Shown piece by piece: positions 7,917-17,251 of a stretch of 43,835 nt of DNA. The stretch is from an uncultured Clostridia bacterium (GTDB taxonomy: Bacteria > Bacillota > Clostridia > Oscillospirales > Ruminococcaceae). The notes beneath the pieces were generated by a model. The model had not been told where the DNA came from and did not search any database. It worked only from the letters and a program-made list of their open reading frames with translations. The DNA lies in NCBI GenBank assembly GCA_947629785.1, contig CANRFB010000017.1:1-43835 (forward strand), in the 5' to 3' direction. A program made the position numbers and the translations under genes. Numbering within the stretch: position 1 is the stretch's first letter; each line of letters starts with the position of its first letter.

Positions 7917-8327
7917 ATGAGTAAAGGTGAAAAGAAACGCGGAGGTTCATTTGCAATAATAGTGATGATACTGATCGTTATTATTGTCTTGCTGGTGATT
8001 TTCGGAAAGGGCTTCGGCTTAGGGGGAGGCAGCGGCGATGGGGATTCCGTTCCCGCGGCAGGTACGGTTTCCGAATCGGAAACAACTGCCGAGACTCCGG
8101 CAGAGACCGAAAACATAAACTACGTGGAAGTAACGGTTTCCGAGGATTCATATATTTACGAAAACAACACCGTAGAACTTCCCGAACTTATTGAAAAATT
8201 AAAGACCGCCGGCTGCGAAGTACATATCAATGTGGAAGATTCCGCAACTGCAAATGCCCTTGACCGGCTTCACACTGAACTTGACGGCAGCGGCATTGTA
8301 TATTCGGACATAATTCCCGAAAATTAA
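7917..8327 (+). CDS. Small membrane protein with ExbD-like extracytoplasmic domain
   Basis: The 136-residue protein has a basic N-terminus, one transmembrane helix (about 12-30) without any acidic residue, a Gly/Ser/Thr-rich linker, and a C-terminal domain (about 65-136). That domain reads VEVTVSEDSYIYENNTVEL, then an ELIEKLKTAG helix, then EVHINVEDSATANALDRLH. The pattern matches the ExbD/TolR periplasmic fold: strand, turn, strand, helix, strand, helix. The usual membrane Asp is missing but present in the preceding protein, so the two may share the work of one ExbD. AGGTG lies 6 bases before the ATG; the gap to the previous stop is only 10 bases. Confidence 0.6.
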   Translation: MSKGEKKRGGSFAIIVMILIVIIVLLVIFGKGFGLGGGSGDGDSVPAAGTVSESETTAETPAETENINYVEVTVSEDSYIYENNTVELPELIEKLKTAGCEVHINVEDSATANALDRLHTELDGSGIVYSDIIPEN

Positions 8328-8338
8328 TGATTTCCCTA

Positions 8339-8367
8339 TTGACAAATTTTATCTTATATGTTAAAAT
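8339..8367 (+). promoter_or_regulatory. Promoter of the CAP-domain gene
   Basis: TTGACA (8339-8344), 17 bases, TAAAAT (8362-8367), 44 bases before the ATG at 8411. The gene is therefore likely transcribed separately from the ExbB/ExbD-like operon. Confidence 0.75.
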
Positions 8368-8410
8368 ATTTACATAATTTGTATGCAAAATAATTTTTCG
8401 GAGGAATAAC

Positions 8411-9541
8411 ATGAACAAGGTTTTCAGAAGGCTTTTCAGCCTGCTCTCGGCAGTTATACTGACTGTTTCCCTTTGCGCAGTGTCCGTATCGGCGGCTTCA
8501 CCAAAACTCAGCAAATCGTCTGCGGAAGTTTCCATAGGATACAGCATAACCCTTAAAGTCACAAACGCAAGCGGCACTGTAAAATGGTCGTCCAAGGACA
8601 GCAGTATCGCAGCCGTAAAATCTTCGGGAAAAGCTTCCGCCAAGGTAAGCGGCAAAAAGACCGGAACTACATATATTTATGCCAAAACAGGCGGCAAGAC
8701 CCTTAAATGCAAGGTTACGGTGAAGAAATCATTTATTTCCGCTTCAAAAAGTTCGGTAAAAATAACCAAAGGGAAGTCTTCCTCCGTTACCCTTACGGTG
8801 AAAGGTTCTAAAGACATTTATGTCAATAACAGCGACAAATCCATCTGCACGACTTCGTGGGGCAAATGGGACGGCAACAAAATAAAGCTGAACATAAAAG
8901 CTCTTAAAACCGGAAAAGCTACCCTCACGGTCTACACAAAAAACTATAAGAGTTCCACCGCCAAAAAAATTACCGTGACCGTCAACGGCAGCGGAACCAC
9001 AACAAAACAAACGACCGCAACACAAACACCGGCAGCGGTTCAGAATGAAGGGAACCCTTATTACGTAGAAATTGCCCCCGGATTTTTTATAATATTTGAC
9101 GGAGGAGAACTGCCGGCAGATATTTCATCCGAAATTTCATCGGGTTCAACAGGCGCGGCGGCTTCCCCTGCGGAAATGGCTGACGAGGTCATCTCTATTG
9201 TAAACGAAAAGCGTGCCGAACAGGGACTTTCCGCACTGACAAAGGACGATACCCTTATGAGCGTAGCGGCAACAAGAGCAGCCGAACTGGTAAGCACATT
9301 CTCACATACCCGTCCCGACGGTACAGATTGCTTTACGGCGTTTTATGAAGCGGGATTCACAGGTTATGCCTTGGCTGAAAATATTGCCATGGGTCAGCGT
9401 TCGGCTTCGGAAGTTATGAACAGTTGGATGAATTCTTCCGGACACAAGGCGAACATTCTCAATTCGAGTTACAGCCGCATCGGAGTGGGCTGCTATCAAT
9501 CCGGCGGAACATACTACTGGGTACAGGAATTTTCAAGCTGA
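8411..9541 (+). CDS. Secreted protein with Big2-like Ig domains and CAP (SCP) domain
   Basis: The protein has 376 residues. A signal peptide (about 1-28, ending VSVSAA) precedes a Big2-type immunoglobulin-like domain (about 31-105: SIGYSITLKV, VKWSSKDSSIAAV, GTTYIYAKTGGKTLKCKVTV). A second, more diverged Ig-like domain (about 110-195) and a Thr/Gln linker follow. The CAP domain covers about 254-376, with IVNEKRAEQGLSAL, the FSHTRPDG motif, YALAENIAMG, NSWMNSSGHKANILN and a C-terminal YYWVQEF. CAP proteins are extracellular; in bacteria their role is often unknown, with wall or lipid binding suggested. GGAGGAATAAC precedes the ATG. Confidence 0.88.
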   Translation: MNKVFRRLFSLLSAVILTVSLCAVSVSAASPKLSKSSAEVSIGYSITLKVTNASGTVKWSSKDSSIAAVKSSGKASAKVSGKKTGTTYIYAKTGGKTLKCKVTVKKSFISASKSSVKITKGKSSSVTLTVKGSKDIYVNNSDKSICTTSWGKWDGNKIKLNIKALKTGKATLTVYTKNYKSSTAKKITVTVNGSGTTTKQTTATQTPAAVQNEGNPYYVEIAPGFFIIFDGGELPADISSEISSGSTGAAASPAEMADEVISIVNEKRAEQGLSALTKDDTLMSVAATRAAELVSTFSHTRPDGTDCFTAFYEAGFTGYALAENIAMGQRSASEVMNSWMNSSGHKANILNSSYSRIGVGCYQSGGTYYWVQEFSS

Positions 9542-9563
9542 TTTTAATTGAATTACAAAGCAA

Positions 9564-9593
9564 AAGCAGTTTTCGCTGTTCCGGAAACTGCTT
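9564..9593 (+). terminator. Terminator after the CAP gene
   Basis: Stem AAGCAGTTT / AAACTGCTT (9 bp) with a 12-base loop, followed by ACTTTTATT. It sits between the CAP gene and jetD. No promoter is obvious between it and jetD, so the defence operon may rely partly on read-through or on a weak promoter. Confidence 0.5.
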
Positions 9594-9629
9594 ACTTTTA
9601 TTCAAAACCAATTTTTGAAAGGCTGTATT

Positions 9630-10655
9630 ATGAAACTGTCAGAAAAATTAATGAATTTCCCCAAAAGAACTATTACAAAAGACGAGCTTGCGGATATTAT
9701 CGGAAACCGCAGCGATGAGATCATATTTAAAAATATAAAACTATGTGAAAATAACGGCTTGCTTAAAGCTATTGTCAGCTCCGGCACAAACGGAAATCTT
9801 AAATATCCCGTTTATATGAAATATCGCATAATTCCGCCGAAAAATGACAACAGCGATCTGCTTTCCGAAATAAGTTCGCTGCATATCCTTTTACAGAAAA
9901 ACGGCGTCCTTTCAAAAAATCCAGAACTATACCGTTCCTACCGTAATGAACTGCGCTTGTTAAGCAATTACCTTTTCCGCAAAGGAACAGACGTGATATC
10001 CATATCCAGAAAAGAACGTTCATTTGAAATTTTCGGCGAAGAAAAGAAGCTTGATAAAACGGCTTTCTGCAATTTGCTTAAAAAGCTTGAAATTTCAGGC
10101 GAATTACTGGGATTTTACGATACGCCTGAATATTGTTTCCATGATTATATTCCAAAGCGAACGCCTGAAATGACTGTACTGATCTGCGAAAATAAGGATA
10201 TATGGTTCAATATCCGCAGAATGATGTTTGAAAACAATGTTTACACGCTTTGGGGAACGTCTTTTGACGGCGTTTTATACGGCGAGGGCGGAAAAATAAG
10301 CGAGCCCCGTGCTTTGACCGAATATACAAAATTTCTCGGCGATCATAGTGTGAATTACCTTTACTGGGGAGACATAGACCGCGAGGGGCTGAACATTTTT
10401 ATAAGACTTTGCAGGAACGATCCGGATATAAAAATATCGCTTTTCCTGCCTGCATACCGTGAAATGCTAAACCGCGCCGAAAATATCCCCGTTCCGCCAA
10501 GTGATGACAAGCGCGGGATCATGGAGGATTATTCGGAAATATATAAAATGTTCCCGGACAAATACGGTATCATGCTTAAAAATTCAATATCGGAAAACAA
10601 AAGAATTCCGCAGGAGATAATTTCATATGCGGTGCTTTTATCCGAAATGAGGTGA
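9630..10655 (+). CDS. jetD: Wadjet subunit JetD (topoisomerase VI A-like nuclease)
   Basis: This 341-residue protein is the predicted DNA-cleaving subunit of a Wadjet anti-plasmid complex. The C-terminal half contains NYLYWGDIDREGLNIFIRL, the Toprim-like acidic motif (Asp248 and Asp250) found in DUF2220-type JetD and topoisomerase VI A proteins. The N-terminal half is helical and winged-helix-like (residues about 14-70). The ATG at 9630 has AAAGG 7 bases upstream. The next gene begins 6 bases after its stop, with the ribosome site overlapping the stop. In known Wadjet systems JetD cleaves plasmid DNA after JetABC has extruded it into loops. Calling it JetD rests on the motif and on the gene set. 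Confidence 0.83.
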   Translation: MKLSEKLMNFPKRTITKDELADIIGNRSDEIIFKNIKLCENNGLLKAIVSSGTNGNLKYPVYMKYRIIPPKNDNSDLLSEISSLHILLQKNGVLSKNPELYRSYRNELRLLSNYLFRKGTDVISISRKERSFEIFGEEKKLDKTAFCNLLKKLEISGELLGFYDTPEYCFHDYIPKRTPEMTVLICENKDIWFNIRRMMFENNVYTLWGTSFDGVLYGEGGKISEPRALTEYTKFLGDHSVNYLYWGDIDREGLNIFIRLCRNDPDIKISLFLPAYREMLNRAENIPVPPSDDKRGIMEDYSEIYKMFPDKYGIMLKNSISENKRIPQEIISYAVLLSEMR

Positions 10656-10661
10656 TGTACT

Positions 10662-12209
10662 TTGCTGCGTTCCGACGTTGCGTCTCTGCTTAACGGATTT
10701 GACAGCAGAATGAAATTTATAAATATCGTGCGCGCCATACTTGATTACCCCATGCGGAATAATATACAGGAAATGCTGCCCGACAGGGAAATTCTTGACA
10801 ATATTATTGTGATGGTTCTTGTTTACATAAAAGAACAGACTCTCGGCGGCGATCAATTATGCACAATGTCCGATATTGAAAATTTTCTTGAACAGCTTTC
10901 GCCGATACTTCCGGGCGAATATAATATTGATCATGCTGAACTTGCAAAATTCATTATGACAGATGTTCTCCGCAACAACGGTGTTCCTATGGAATATACT
11001 GCATTTGATCCCGGACGTGAACATTTTTTAAAGCAGCCGATCCGTCTTATACAAGAGCAAAAAAGCAGCTATCACCTTACGGACGATGCGTTTGATTTTC
11101 TGTTCCGTTCAAAAGAGATCGAGTCGGAACTGGATTATTCCGTAACAAGATTCCGTATGCAGGAATATATGAAACGTGATAATTACACACAGGCTCTGGA
11201 TCAGAGCAGAGAACTTGTCAGCCGTATAAGAAACCTTAAAATAAGCATGGACGATTTTCTGCTGCGCTGCCGCGAACAGCTTTCAACAGTCACCGAAGAC
11301 GCTTACGATTCAGTGATAATGCGTATACGGGCGCTTCTGACGGACGAAGAACAGGAACTTACAAATATCATCAAAAGCGCCGACGCCCGTGCCAAAAAAC
11401 TTGATGAAGCCCTGCGAAGCGGTGTTGCTCCGGAATCGGCAAAACAACACCGTTCGGCACTCGGCGAAATTATCAAAAATATAAATCTTACGATCGGAGA
11501 ACAGCGCGGACTTATAAACAAGCGTTATCAATTTCAGAATGAAGTCAGCCGCATACTTCAGGATCATTTCAGTTTCAGGCAGTTTGAGCGTATGCGTTTC
11601 AAAGAAGATATGCTTATTCCTTTGCAATATACGGAGAAAGGTCTTGAAAGTGCGGCTAAGTTCCTGCTTTTTCCGTTGACAAAGCCCGTGCTTGAACCGC
11701 GTTTCAGCATAGAAAAATTTTACGAAACAGAAATGCGGCTTTCAAATATTCCAGAAGATGACAGTTTGTCCGTTGACACTGTTGAAAACGATCCTTATGA
11801 AAAACTTATTTCGGAGCGCAACGAACGTTTTCTTGAAATTACACGCTTATTTTTTGAATTTGCCGGAACGCAGGAAAAAACATTCAGCGTAAGCAGCTTT
11901 GTTTCATCGCTTTCGGACGAATATCTGTTTGACCTTTGCGCCGATAATTCCCTGCCGAATGTGTTACTTTCACTTTACGAGATCGGTGATATTGACATTG
12001 AGGGCTGGAAAGCCTCGCGGGATCCTATTCCCGAACCGATGGGAGAATTTGAACTTGCATGGTGTTTAGGCAAAATAAATGAAACGCTTCTGAATATGCG
12101 GTCACTGCATTTTACAAAACAAAACAGGGTATTTTCCTTTTCGGCAGAACATGACGGAAATATCAGCAAAATAGATATGACCGATATTTGCGTGGAGGTG
12201 ATAAGATGA
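10662..12209 (+). CDS. jetA: Wadjet subunit JetA (kleisin-like)
   Basis: This 515-residue, soluble, helical and acidic protein has no enzyme motif. I assign it by position between jetD and jetB-jetC and by size; it resembles the DUF5716-type JetA of type II/III Wadjet rather than the DUF3375 JetA of type I, from memory. JetA is the kleisin-like bridge of the JetABC motor. The central part (about 165-320) is rich in heptad-like helices. The TTG start at 10662 has AGGTGAT just upstream, overlapping the jetD stop. The last codons overlap the jetB start by 4 bases, indicating translational coupling. Confidence 0.75.
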   Translation: MLRSDVASLLNGFDSRMKFINIVRAILDYPMRNNIQEMLPDREILDNIIVMVLVYIKEQTLGGDQLCTMSDIENFLEQLSPILPGEYNIDHAELAKFIMTDVLRNNGVPMEYTAFDPGREHFLKQPIRLIQEQKSSYHLTDDAFDFLFRSKEIESELDYSVTRFRMQEYMKRDNYTQALDQSRELVSRIRNLKISMDDFLLRCREQLSTVTEDAYDSVIMRIRALLTDEEQELTNIIKSADARAKKLDEALRSGVAPESAKQHRSALGEIIKNINLTIGEQRGLINKRYQFQNEVSRILQDHFSFRQFERMRFKEDMLIPLQYTEKGLESAAKFLLFPLTKPVLEPRFSIEKFYETEMRLSNIPEDDSLSVDTVENDPYEKLISERNERFLEITRLFFEFAGTQEKTFSVSSFVSSLSDEYLFDLCADNSLPNVLLSLYEIGDIDIEGWKASRDPIPEPMGEFELAWCLGKINETLLNMRSLHFTKQNRVFSFSAEHDGNISKIDMTDICVEVIR

Positions 12210-12919
12210 ACAGGAAAACCGCATTTGTTTTCCATGCGCTTATGAAAAACGGCTGGATAGACCGCCGCGAAGATCCTGCCGCATGGGAAGCATATCTTGA
12301 AAATGACGTTCCGGAAGAACTTAATGATCTCGGCATAGAAATCGGCTTTGACATTCTGCGGAAAGGCGACAGGCTTTATCTTATACCGACGCAGGATAAT
12401 GATCTGTTTCTGAAAAACAACGTGGATTATCGCAGAGATATAAAAGCTTCATCAAATGATGTCAAGGTGCGGGATCTGTATCTTCTGAATTATATGGCGG
12501 TGTATATTCTGTATTTGTTTTTCAACGGTGACGGAAACGATCCGGCGTCGCGGGATTTTATGACAAAGGAAGCTTTTATCGAAGAATTTACCGTGCATTG
12601 CAGCAGCGTTACCGCAAGTTCCCCACAGGAAGAACAGAAAGATTACAGCGAAAATTTCCGCAATTTAGCGGAAGATTGGCTAAGCAAGCTCGAAGGTCAG
12701 GCTGATGAACTGCAATTCAAGACACGTTACGGCTGTCTTAACAGGTTACTGCAAAAATTCAAAGCAGACGCGCTTTTTGAAGTGAATGAACAGAACGAAA
12801 TTCGCCCTACACGGAAGTTATCCGATCTTATGCCGTATTTTTTACGAAAAGACAGGATAACGGAAATAAACAACTGGATCGAAAAACAAAAGGAGGCAGA
12901 CAATGCCGCAGATAAATAA
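12206..12919 (+). CDS. jetB: Wadjet subunit JetB (KITE-like)
   Basis: The 237-residue protein is soluble, with two winged-helix-like stretches and no catalytic motif. Position and size match JetB (DUF6063/DUF4194-like), the KITE subunit that joins JetA to the SMC-like JetC. The ATG at 12206 has GGAGGTGAT 7 bases upstream, a near-perfect ribosome site. It overlaps jetA by 4 bases and jetC by 17 bases. Recognition depends mainly on context, since this family is poorly conserved. Confidence 0.73.
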   Translation: MNRKTAFVFHALMKNGWIDRREDPAAWEAYLENDVPEELNDLGIEIGFDILRKGDRLYLIPTQDNDLFLKNNVDYRRDIKASSNDVKVRDLYLLNYMAVYILYLFFNGDGNDPASRDFMTKEAFIEEFTVHCSSVTASSPQEEQKDYSENFRNLAEDWLSKLEGQADELQFKTRYGCLNRLLQKFKADALFEVNEQNEIRPTRKLSDLMPYFLRKDRITEINNWIEKQKEADNAADK

Positions 12920-15900
12920 AATTCGTATAGTAAATTTTCTTTTTAATAACAGACATCGTATGATACCCGATGATATTTACGATCTTGGCGATCCCGATGG
13001 AAGAAAGGCTCTGAATACGCTTATTTCCCTTATTAACGGCGGAGGAAAGACCGTGCTTATACAGCTTATGATGCAGCCTGTACTTCCAAAGGCAAAAGCG
13101 TCTGACAGAAAAATAGAAAGCTATTTTACCGAGCCGAAGGATCATTGTTTCGTGCTTCTGGAATGGACAAAGGACGGCAGTTCGGAAAAGCTTATGACAG
13201 GCATTTCAATTGCTGCGGCGCTTTCGGAGCGTTCGGAAAATGAACGGGAGCAAAGGATAAAATATTATACTTTTCTTGCAAATTATTCTGATTATTCCGA
13301 CGGATATAATATTATCGATCTGCCGCTTTCCTATAATGAAAACGGAAATTTCCGCGCGGCTGAATATGATCTTGTACGCAAGGCAGCAGTAAAAAGCGGC
13401 GGCGTTCTGAAAACATTCAATTCAGATGAGGGAGCACAATGGCGGCAGACTCTTGAAGAATACGGTATTTATCAGGACGAATGGCGGAATATTATCGAGC
13501 CGCTTAATTCGGTTGAAGGCGGAATGACCGAATTTTTCAAGAAATTCCGCACATCGGATCAGCTTATAGATTCACTGCTTATTCCCGCTATAGAATGGCG
13601 GCTCAATGACGGACAGCATAAAAAGGAAAATTCCATGGCGGTCATGCTTTCGGGATATATCAGGCAGTACCATAGCGTTTCCGAACAGATAGAGCAGCGG
13701 GACATACTGAAAAAATATGTGTCCGATATTGATTCGCGCCGTGAATCCGTTAAGGGACTCTGGGACATTAACGATGAACGCGAAAAAGCCGTCGGTATGC
13801 TTTTCGGATTTTCAGCAGCGCTAAAATCGGAATGTTCCAACCTTGAAATTAAACAATACAATATTAATACAGAAATTGATAAACTCAAAAATAAATTACA
13901 GCATATCGAATTTGAAGAAGTTTCCGAAAATTATTATAATGCAAAGGAACACGCCGAAGAAGAAAATAAAAAATACATATCCGCCGAAGAAAAACTCAGC
14001 GAATTAAAAAATCTTTTAAAGGAAACAGAATGCAAACTCAATGCACAAAAAGCGGCAAAATTCTATAAGAAAATTCTTGAGGCAGAAAACAAAATAAAAG
14101 TTTTGGAAAACGAATTATCGGAAAACAAGAAAAGTGAAGAATATAAAAATCTTGATATTTTAGGTGCTTCCGTAAAATATCTTGCTGGGCGTGAACTTTC
14201 CGAATACGAACAAAAAGGCACTGCCCTGCAAACCGAATCCGAAGAATATAAAGAAAAGCAAAAGCAAGCAGATGAAATTCTCCAAAAAGCAGAAAAAGCC
14301 GAGAATGATGCGCAAAGCGAATTGGACAAGGCAAACGGAAGTTATGATACATATTGCCGCGAAACCGATTCACAGCTTGAAAAATCAGGGATAAAAGTTA
14401 TCAGGAATTTTACCGGAAGTCTGCCCGAACCCGAATTGCAGGAATATCTTTCAAGTGCGGAAAAAGAATTATCCGATATTGAAAATAATATCCGCGAAAT
14501 TTCGGACAGAATAAATATTCTCCGTGAAAGAAAAGATAAAATTCCCTATGAAAATTCAGAGGTCAGGACAAGAAAAAGCGAACTTGAAAGGCAGCGTTCC
14601 GACGCGGAGGAAGAACAGCGGAAATATGATTCTCTTGACGAAGAAATGCGGAAGATATGCAGTCTTTATAATCTCCGTGAGGAAAGCAGATTTTCGGACA
14701 GCGTAAAGGAATATATTTCGGAATGTATCCGCAAAGTTCAGAATGAACAGCGGCAGAATGAATTTCTTCTGCGCATGAAAAATGAGGAAATTCACGCAGC
14801 CGAAAACGGCAGTGTTCACGTTCCCAAAGCGGTTCTTGAACATTTAGAACAGACAGGAATACGTTATCAGACCTGCGAGCATTATTTTCTTTCGCAGATA
14901 GAAAACGGTTCTGTTTCTGCGGAACGGTGTATTGAAATTTTAGAAAAATGCCCTGCGGCGGCATACGGCATACTTCTTGACGACAGGGAATTTTCCGTAC
15001 TTTCGGAAACCCAACGCCCCGAATGGCTTCCTGCGGCTGTTCCTATATTTACAATGCAGGATATGGAAAACGTTCTGCACGGCAGAAGCGACGGCAGAGG
15101 ACTTATGGCATTCTATTCGGAAGAGTCTTTCCGCAACCGTGAAAATTATATTTCCGCTTTGAATGCGCAAAGTGAACGTTTAAACGAATTTCTTGAGCAA
15201 TTGAAAGACCGCGGGGAAATGCTTTTGAAGCAAAAGAAAATTGCGGAACAGTTCATTTATGACGAACAATGGCATTTACGTCAGGAAAAAGCTATCAGCG
15301 AGCTTTCAAATGAAATTTCAAAATGCGGAGATGAAATTTCCCGTCTTGAAAATGAAAAGAATAAATTGGAAAAGGAACTTTCAGATAATGAAATTAATAA
15401 AAATCAACTTTCCGAAAAAGAAAAGAAAGCAGAAAAACACCTGTCTGCTCTGAAAGAGATCATTGAACGCCTGCAAAAAGAGGAAGAATTTTCGCAAAAT
15501 GTAAATTCCGCCAAAATACGGCATGATTCCGCGGCGGAAGAATTTCTCTCTGCGCAAAAATCGGCTTACGAGATAGAAAAGCATCTTGATGAATTAAAAA
15601 ATAATATTGATCAGAATAATGAAATTTGCAGTGATATTAAAAATACTATAGATTCTATTTCGTATTGCAGCGGCGAACCGCAGCATGACGGCGATTGGCG
15701 CGGACTTCTTACGCAGTATAATGAATTGTCAGAAAATCAAGATAAGTCCGTCACTGAATTAAATAAAAAAATTATTGAGGAAAGAGAAATTCTCTCGGAA
15801 GCAGAAAGAGAATTAAAACGTTTAAAATGCGAAAAACAGGACTATATAAATGTTATTTACAGCGAAAAAGAAGAAGAACGTCTTGTGGAGGAAACAGACC

Positions 15901-17246
15901 ATATTTCGGAAGATGTGAATAAGCAGCAAGAACTTTGCAAGAACTGTATTTCCACATATTCTGCTGCAAAAACGCGCTTTGAAGAAGCAGAAAAGGCTGT
16001 TTCAAAATATGGCGCCGAACCTTTGCCGACAAATGAAATAATGGGAAATTACAAAGAAAGACGCGAGAAAAACAATTCCGAACAGGAAAAATTATCGAAA
16101 GAATTTTCTTTTATAAGCCAAAAACTTAAAAATATAAATGACAAATATATTCGGACGAACACTTTAATTGAAAAAATTCCGCAGCCCGAAAAGATCGGTG
16201 TCGTGACGCTTGAAGATGATTTAGACGAACAGTCAAAAAAATTATCCGAAAATTATGATGCAATAAATAAAAAACTTGCATCGGAACATAAAAAGCTTGC
16301 GGATTCGTTTAACAAAATGCTTTCGGAATATCACGACAGCGTACTTCATTCGGCTGTTGAAAATATTCTGAAAACCCTTGACAACACGGACGGAGACATA
16401 TATATGACGCTGGATCGTCAGATCGAAGCAAATTTAATAGCTGCAAATATGCAAATAAATAAAATAAATACCGATCTTGAAGATTTTGACGGCACTAAAA
16501 AAGACATGATACATCAATGTGTGCTTCAAGGTCAGAGAATCCGTCAAGGACTTATTGATATGCAGAAAAGCGCAAGGGTAAGACTTTCGCAGGAACGCAG
16601 CGCAATTGAACTTATACGTTTCGGAATACCTCCCGAAACCGACGAAAATACCGCTGCCGCAAATATTTCGGCGGATATTGAACAGGCGGTCAGGGAACTT
16701 TCGGCAAAACTTGACAGCGGAGTACTTACGGACGCAATGCTTGAAAATGCCGCTTCTAAAATAGTAAGCAGCGGAAGATTATTCCGCAAATATATCGGAA
16801 AGGAACAGATCGAATTAAGAGCATATAAAACAGACCCGAACAACACAAGAGCGGAATACAGGACTTGGGAAAGTACGGCTGTTGACAACTCCGGCGCTGA
16901 AAAATTCCTTGTATATTTTGCGGTCATACTCTCCCTTATGAATTTTACACGCAGTAAAGACGGCATGACCGTTCAGGAAACTACAGGCGTTCTGATACTT
17001 GATAATCCTTTCGGAGTGATAACATCTCGTCATGCGCTTTTGCCGATGTTCAGGATCGCCGAACATTTCCGCGTACAGCTTATTTGTCTTTCGGATATTA
17101 CTAAATGCGATATTACCGCTTGTTTCCAACTTCATATAAAGGCAGCTGTAAAAAGCAATAATTTATCTGCTGTAGAAATTCTGACAAATGAGGGAAATGA
17201 ACGTATTGAACACGGTTTTTACCGCGCCGTTCAGATGAGATTATAA
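12903..17246 (+). CDS. jetC: Wadjet subunit JetC (SMC/MukB-like ATPase)
   Basis: The protein has 1447 residues. The N-terminal ATPase half carries a P-loop, LINGGGKTVLIQLM, with Lys49 and Thr50. Very long coiled coils (about 300-620 and 760-1190) flank a small globular hinge near 620-735. The C-terminal half has a signature-like SGAEKFLVYFAVILSL and Walker B VLILDNPFG (Asp1367). In SMC-like proteins an ATP-driven dimer extrudes DNA loops; in Wadjet this leads to detection and cutting of small circular DNA by JetD. The residue after the Walker B Asp is Asn rather than the usual Glu. The length is above type I JetC and fits type II/III. It is the last gene of the operon. Confidence 0.88.
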   Translation: MPQINKIRIVNFLFNNRHRMIPDDIYDLGDPDGRKALNTLISLINGGGKTVLIQLMMQPVLPKAKASDRKIESYFTEPKDHCFVLLEWTKDGSSEKLMTGISIAAALSERSENEREQRIKYYTFLANYSDYSDGYNIIDLPLSYNENGNFRAAEYDLVRKAAVKSGGVLKTFNSDEGAQWRQTLEEYGIYQDEWRNIIEPLNSVEGGMTEFFKKFRTSDQLIDSLLIPAIEWRLNDGQHKKENSMAVMLSGYIRQYHSVSEQIEQRDILKKYVSDIDSRRESVKGLWDINDEREKAVGMLFGFSAALKSECSNLEIKQYNINTEIDKLKNKLQHIEFEEVSENYYNAKEHAEEENKKYISAEEKLSELKNLLKETECKLNAQKAAKFYKKILEAENKIKVLENELSENKKSEEYKNLDILGASVKYLAGRELSEYEQKGTALQTESEEYKEKQKQADEILQKAEKAENDAQSELDKANGSYDTYCRETDSQLEKSGIKVIRNFTGSLPEPELQEYLSSAEKELSDIENNIREISDRINILRERKDKIPYENSEVRTRKSELERQRSDAEEEQRKYDSLDEEMRKICSLYNLREESRFSDSVKEYISECIRKVQNEQRQNEFLLRMKNEEIHAAENGSVHVPKAVLEHLEQTGIRYQTCEHYFLSQIENGSVSAERCIEILEKCPAAAYGILLDDREFSVLSETQRPEWLPAAVPIFTMQDMENVLHGRSDGRGLMAFYSEESFRNRENYISALNAQSERLNEFLEQLKDRGEMLLKQKKIAEQFIYDEQWHLRQEKAISELSNEISKCGDEISRLENEKNKLEKELSDNEINKNQLSEKEKKAEKHLSALKEIIERLQKEEEFSQNVNSAKIRHDSAAEEFLSAQKSAYEIEKHLDELKNNIDQNNEICSDIKNTIDSISYCSGEPQHDGDWRGLLTQYNELSENQDKSVTELNKKIIEEREILSEAERELKRLKCEKQDYINVIYSEKEEERLVEETDHISEDVNKQQELCKNCISTYSAAKTRFEEAEKAVSKYGAEPLPTNEIMGNYKERREKNNSEQEKLSKEFSFISQKLKNINDKYIRTNTLIEKIPQPEKIGVVTLEDDLDEQSKKLSENYDAINKKLASEHKKLADSFNKMLSEYHDSVLHSAVENILKTLDNTDGDIYMTLDRQIEANLIAANMQINKINTDLEDFDGTKKDMIHQCVLQGQRIRQGLIDMQKSARVRLSQERSAIELIRFGIPPETDENTAAANISADIEQAVRELSAKLDSGVLTDAMLENAASKIVSSGRLFRKYIGKEQIELRAYKTDPNNTRAEYRTWESTAVDNSGAEKFLVYFAVILSLMNFTRSKDGMTVQETTGVLILDNPFGVITSRHALLPMFRIAEHFRVQLICLSDITKCDITACFQLHIKAAVKSNNLSAVEILTNEGNERIEHGFYRAVQMRL

Positions 17247-17251
17247 AAAGA

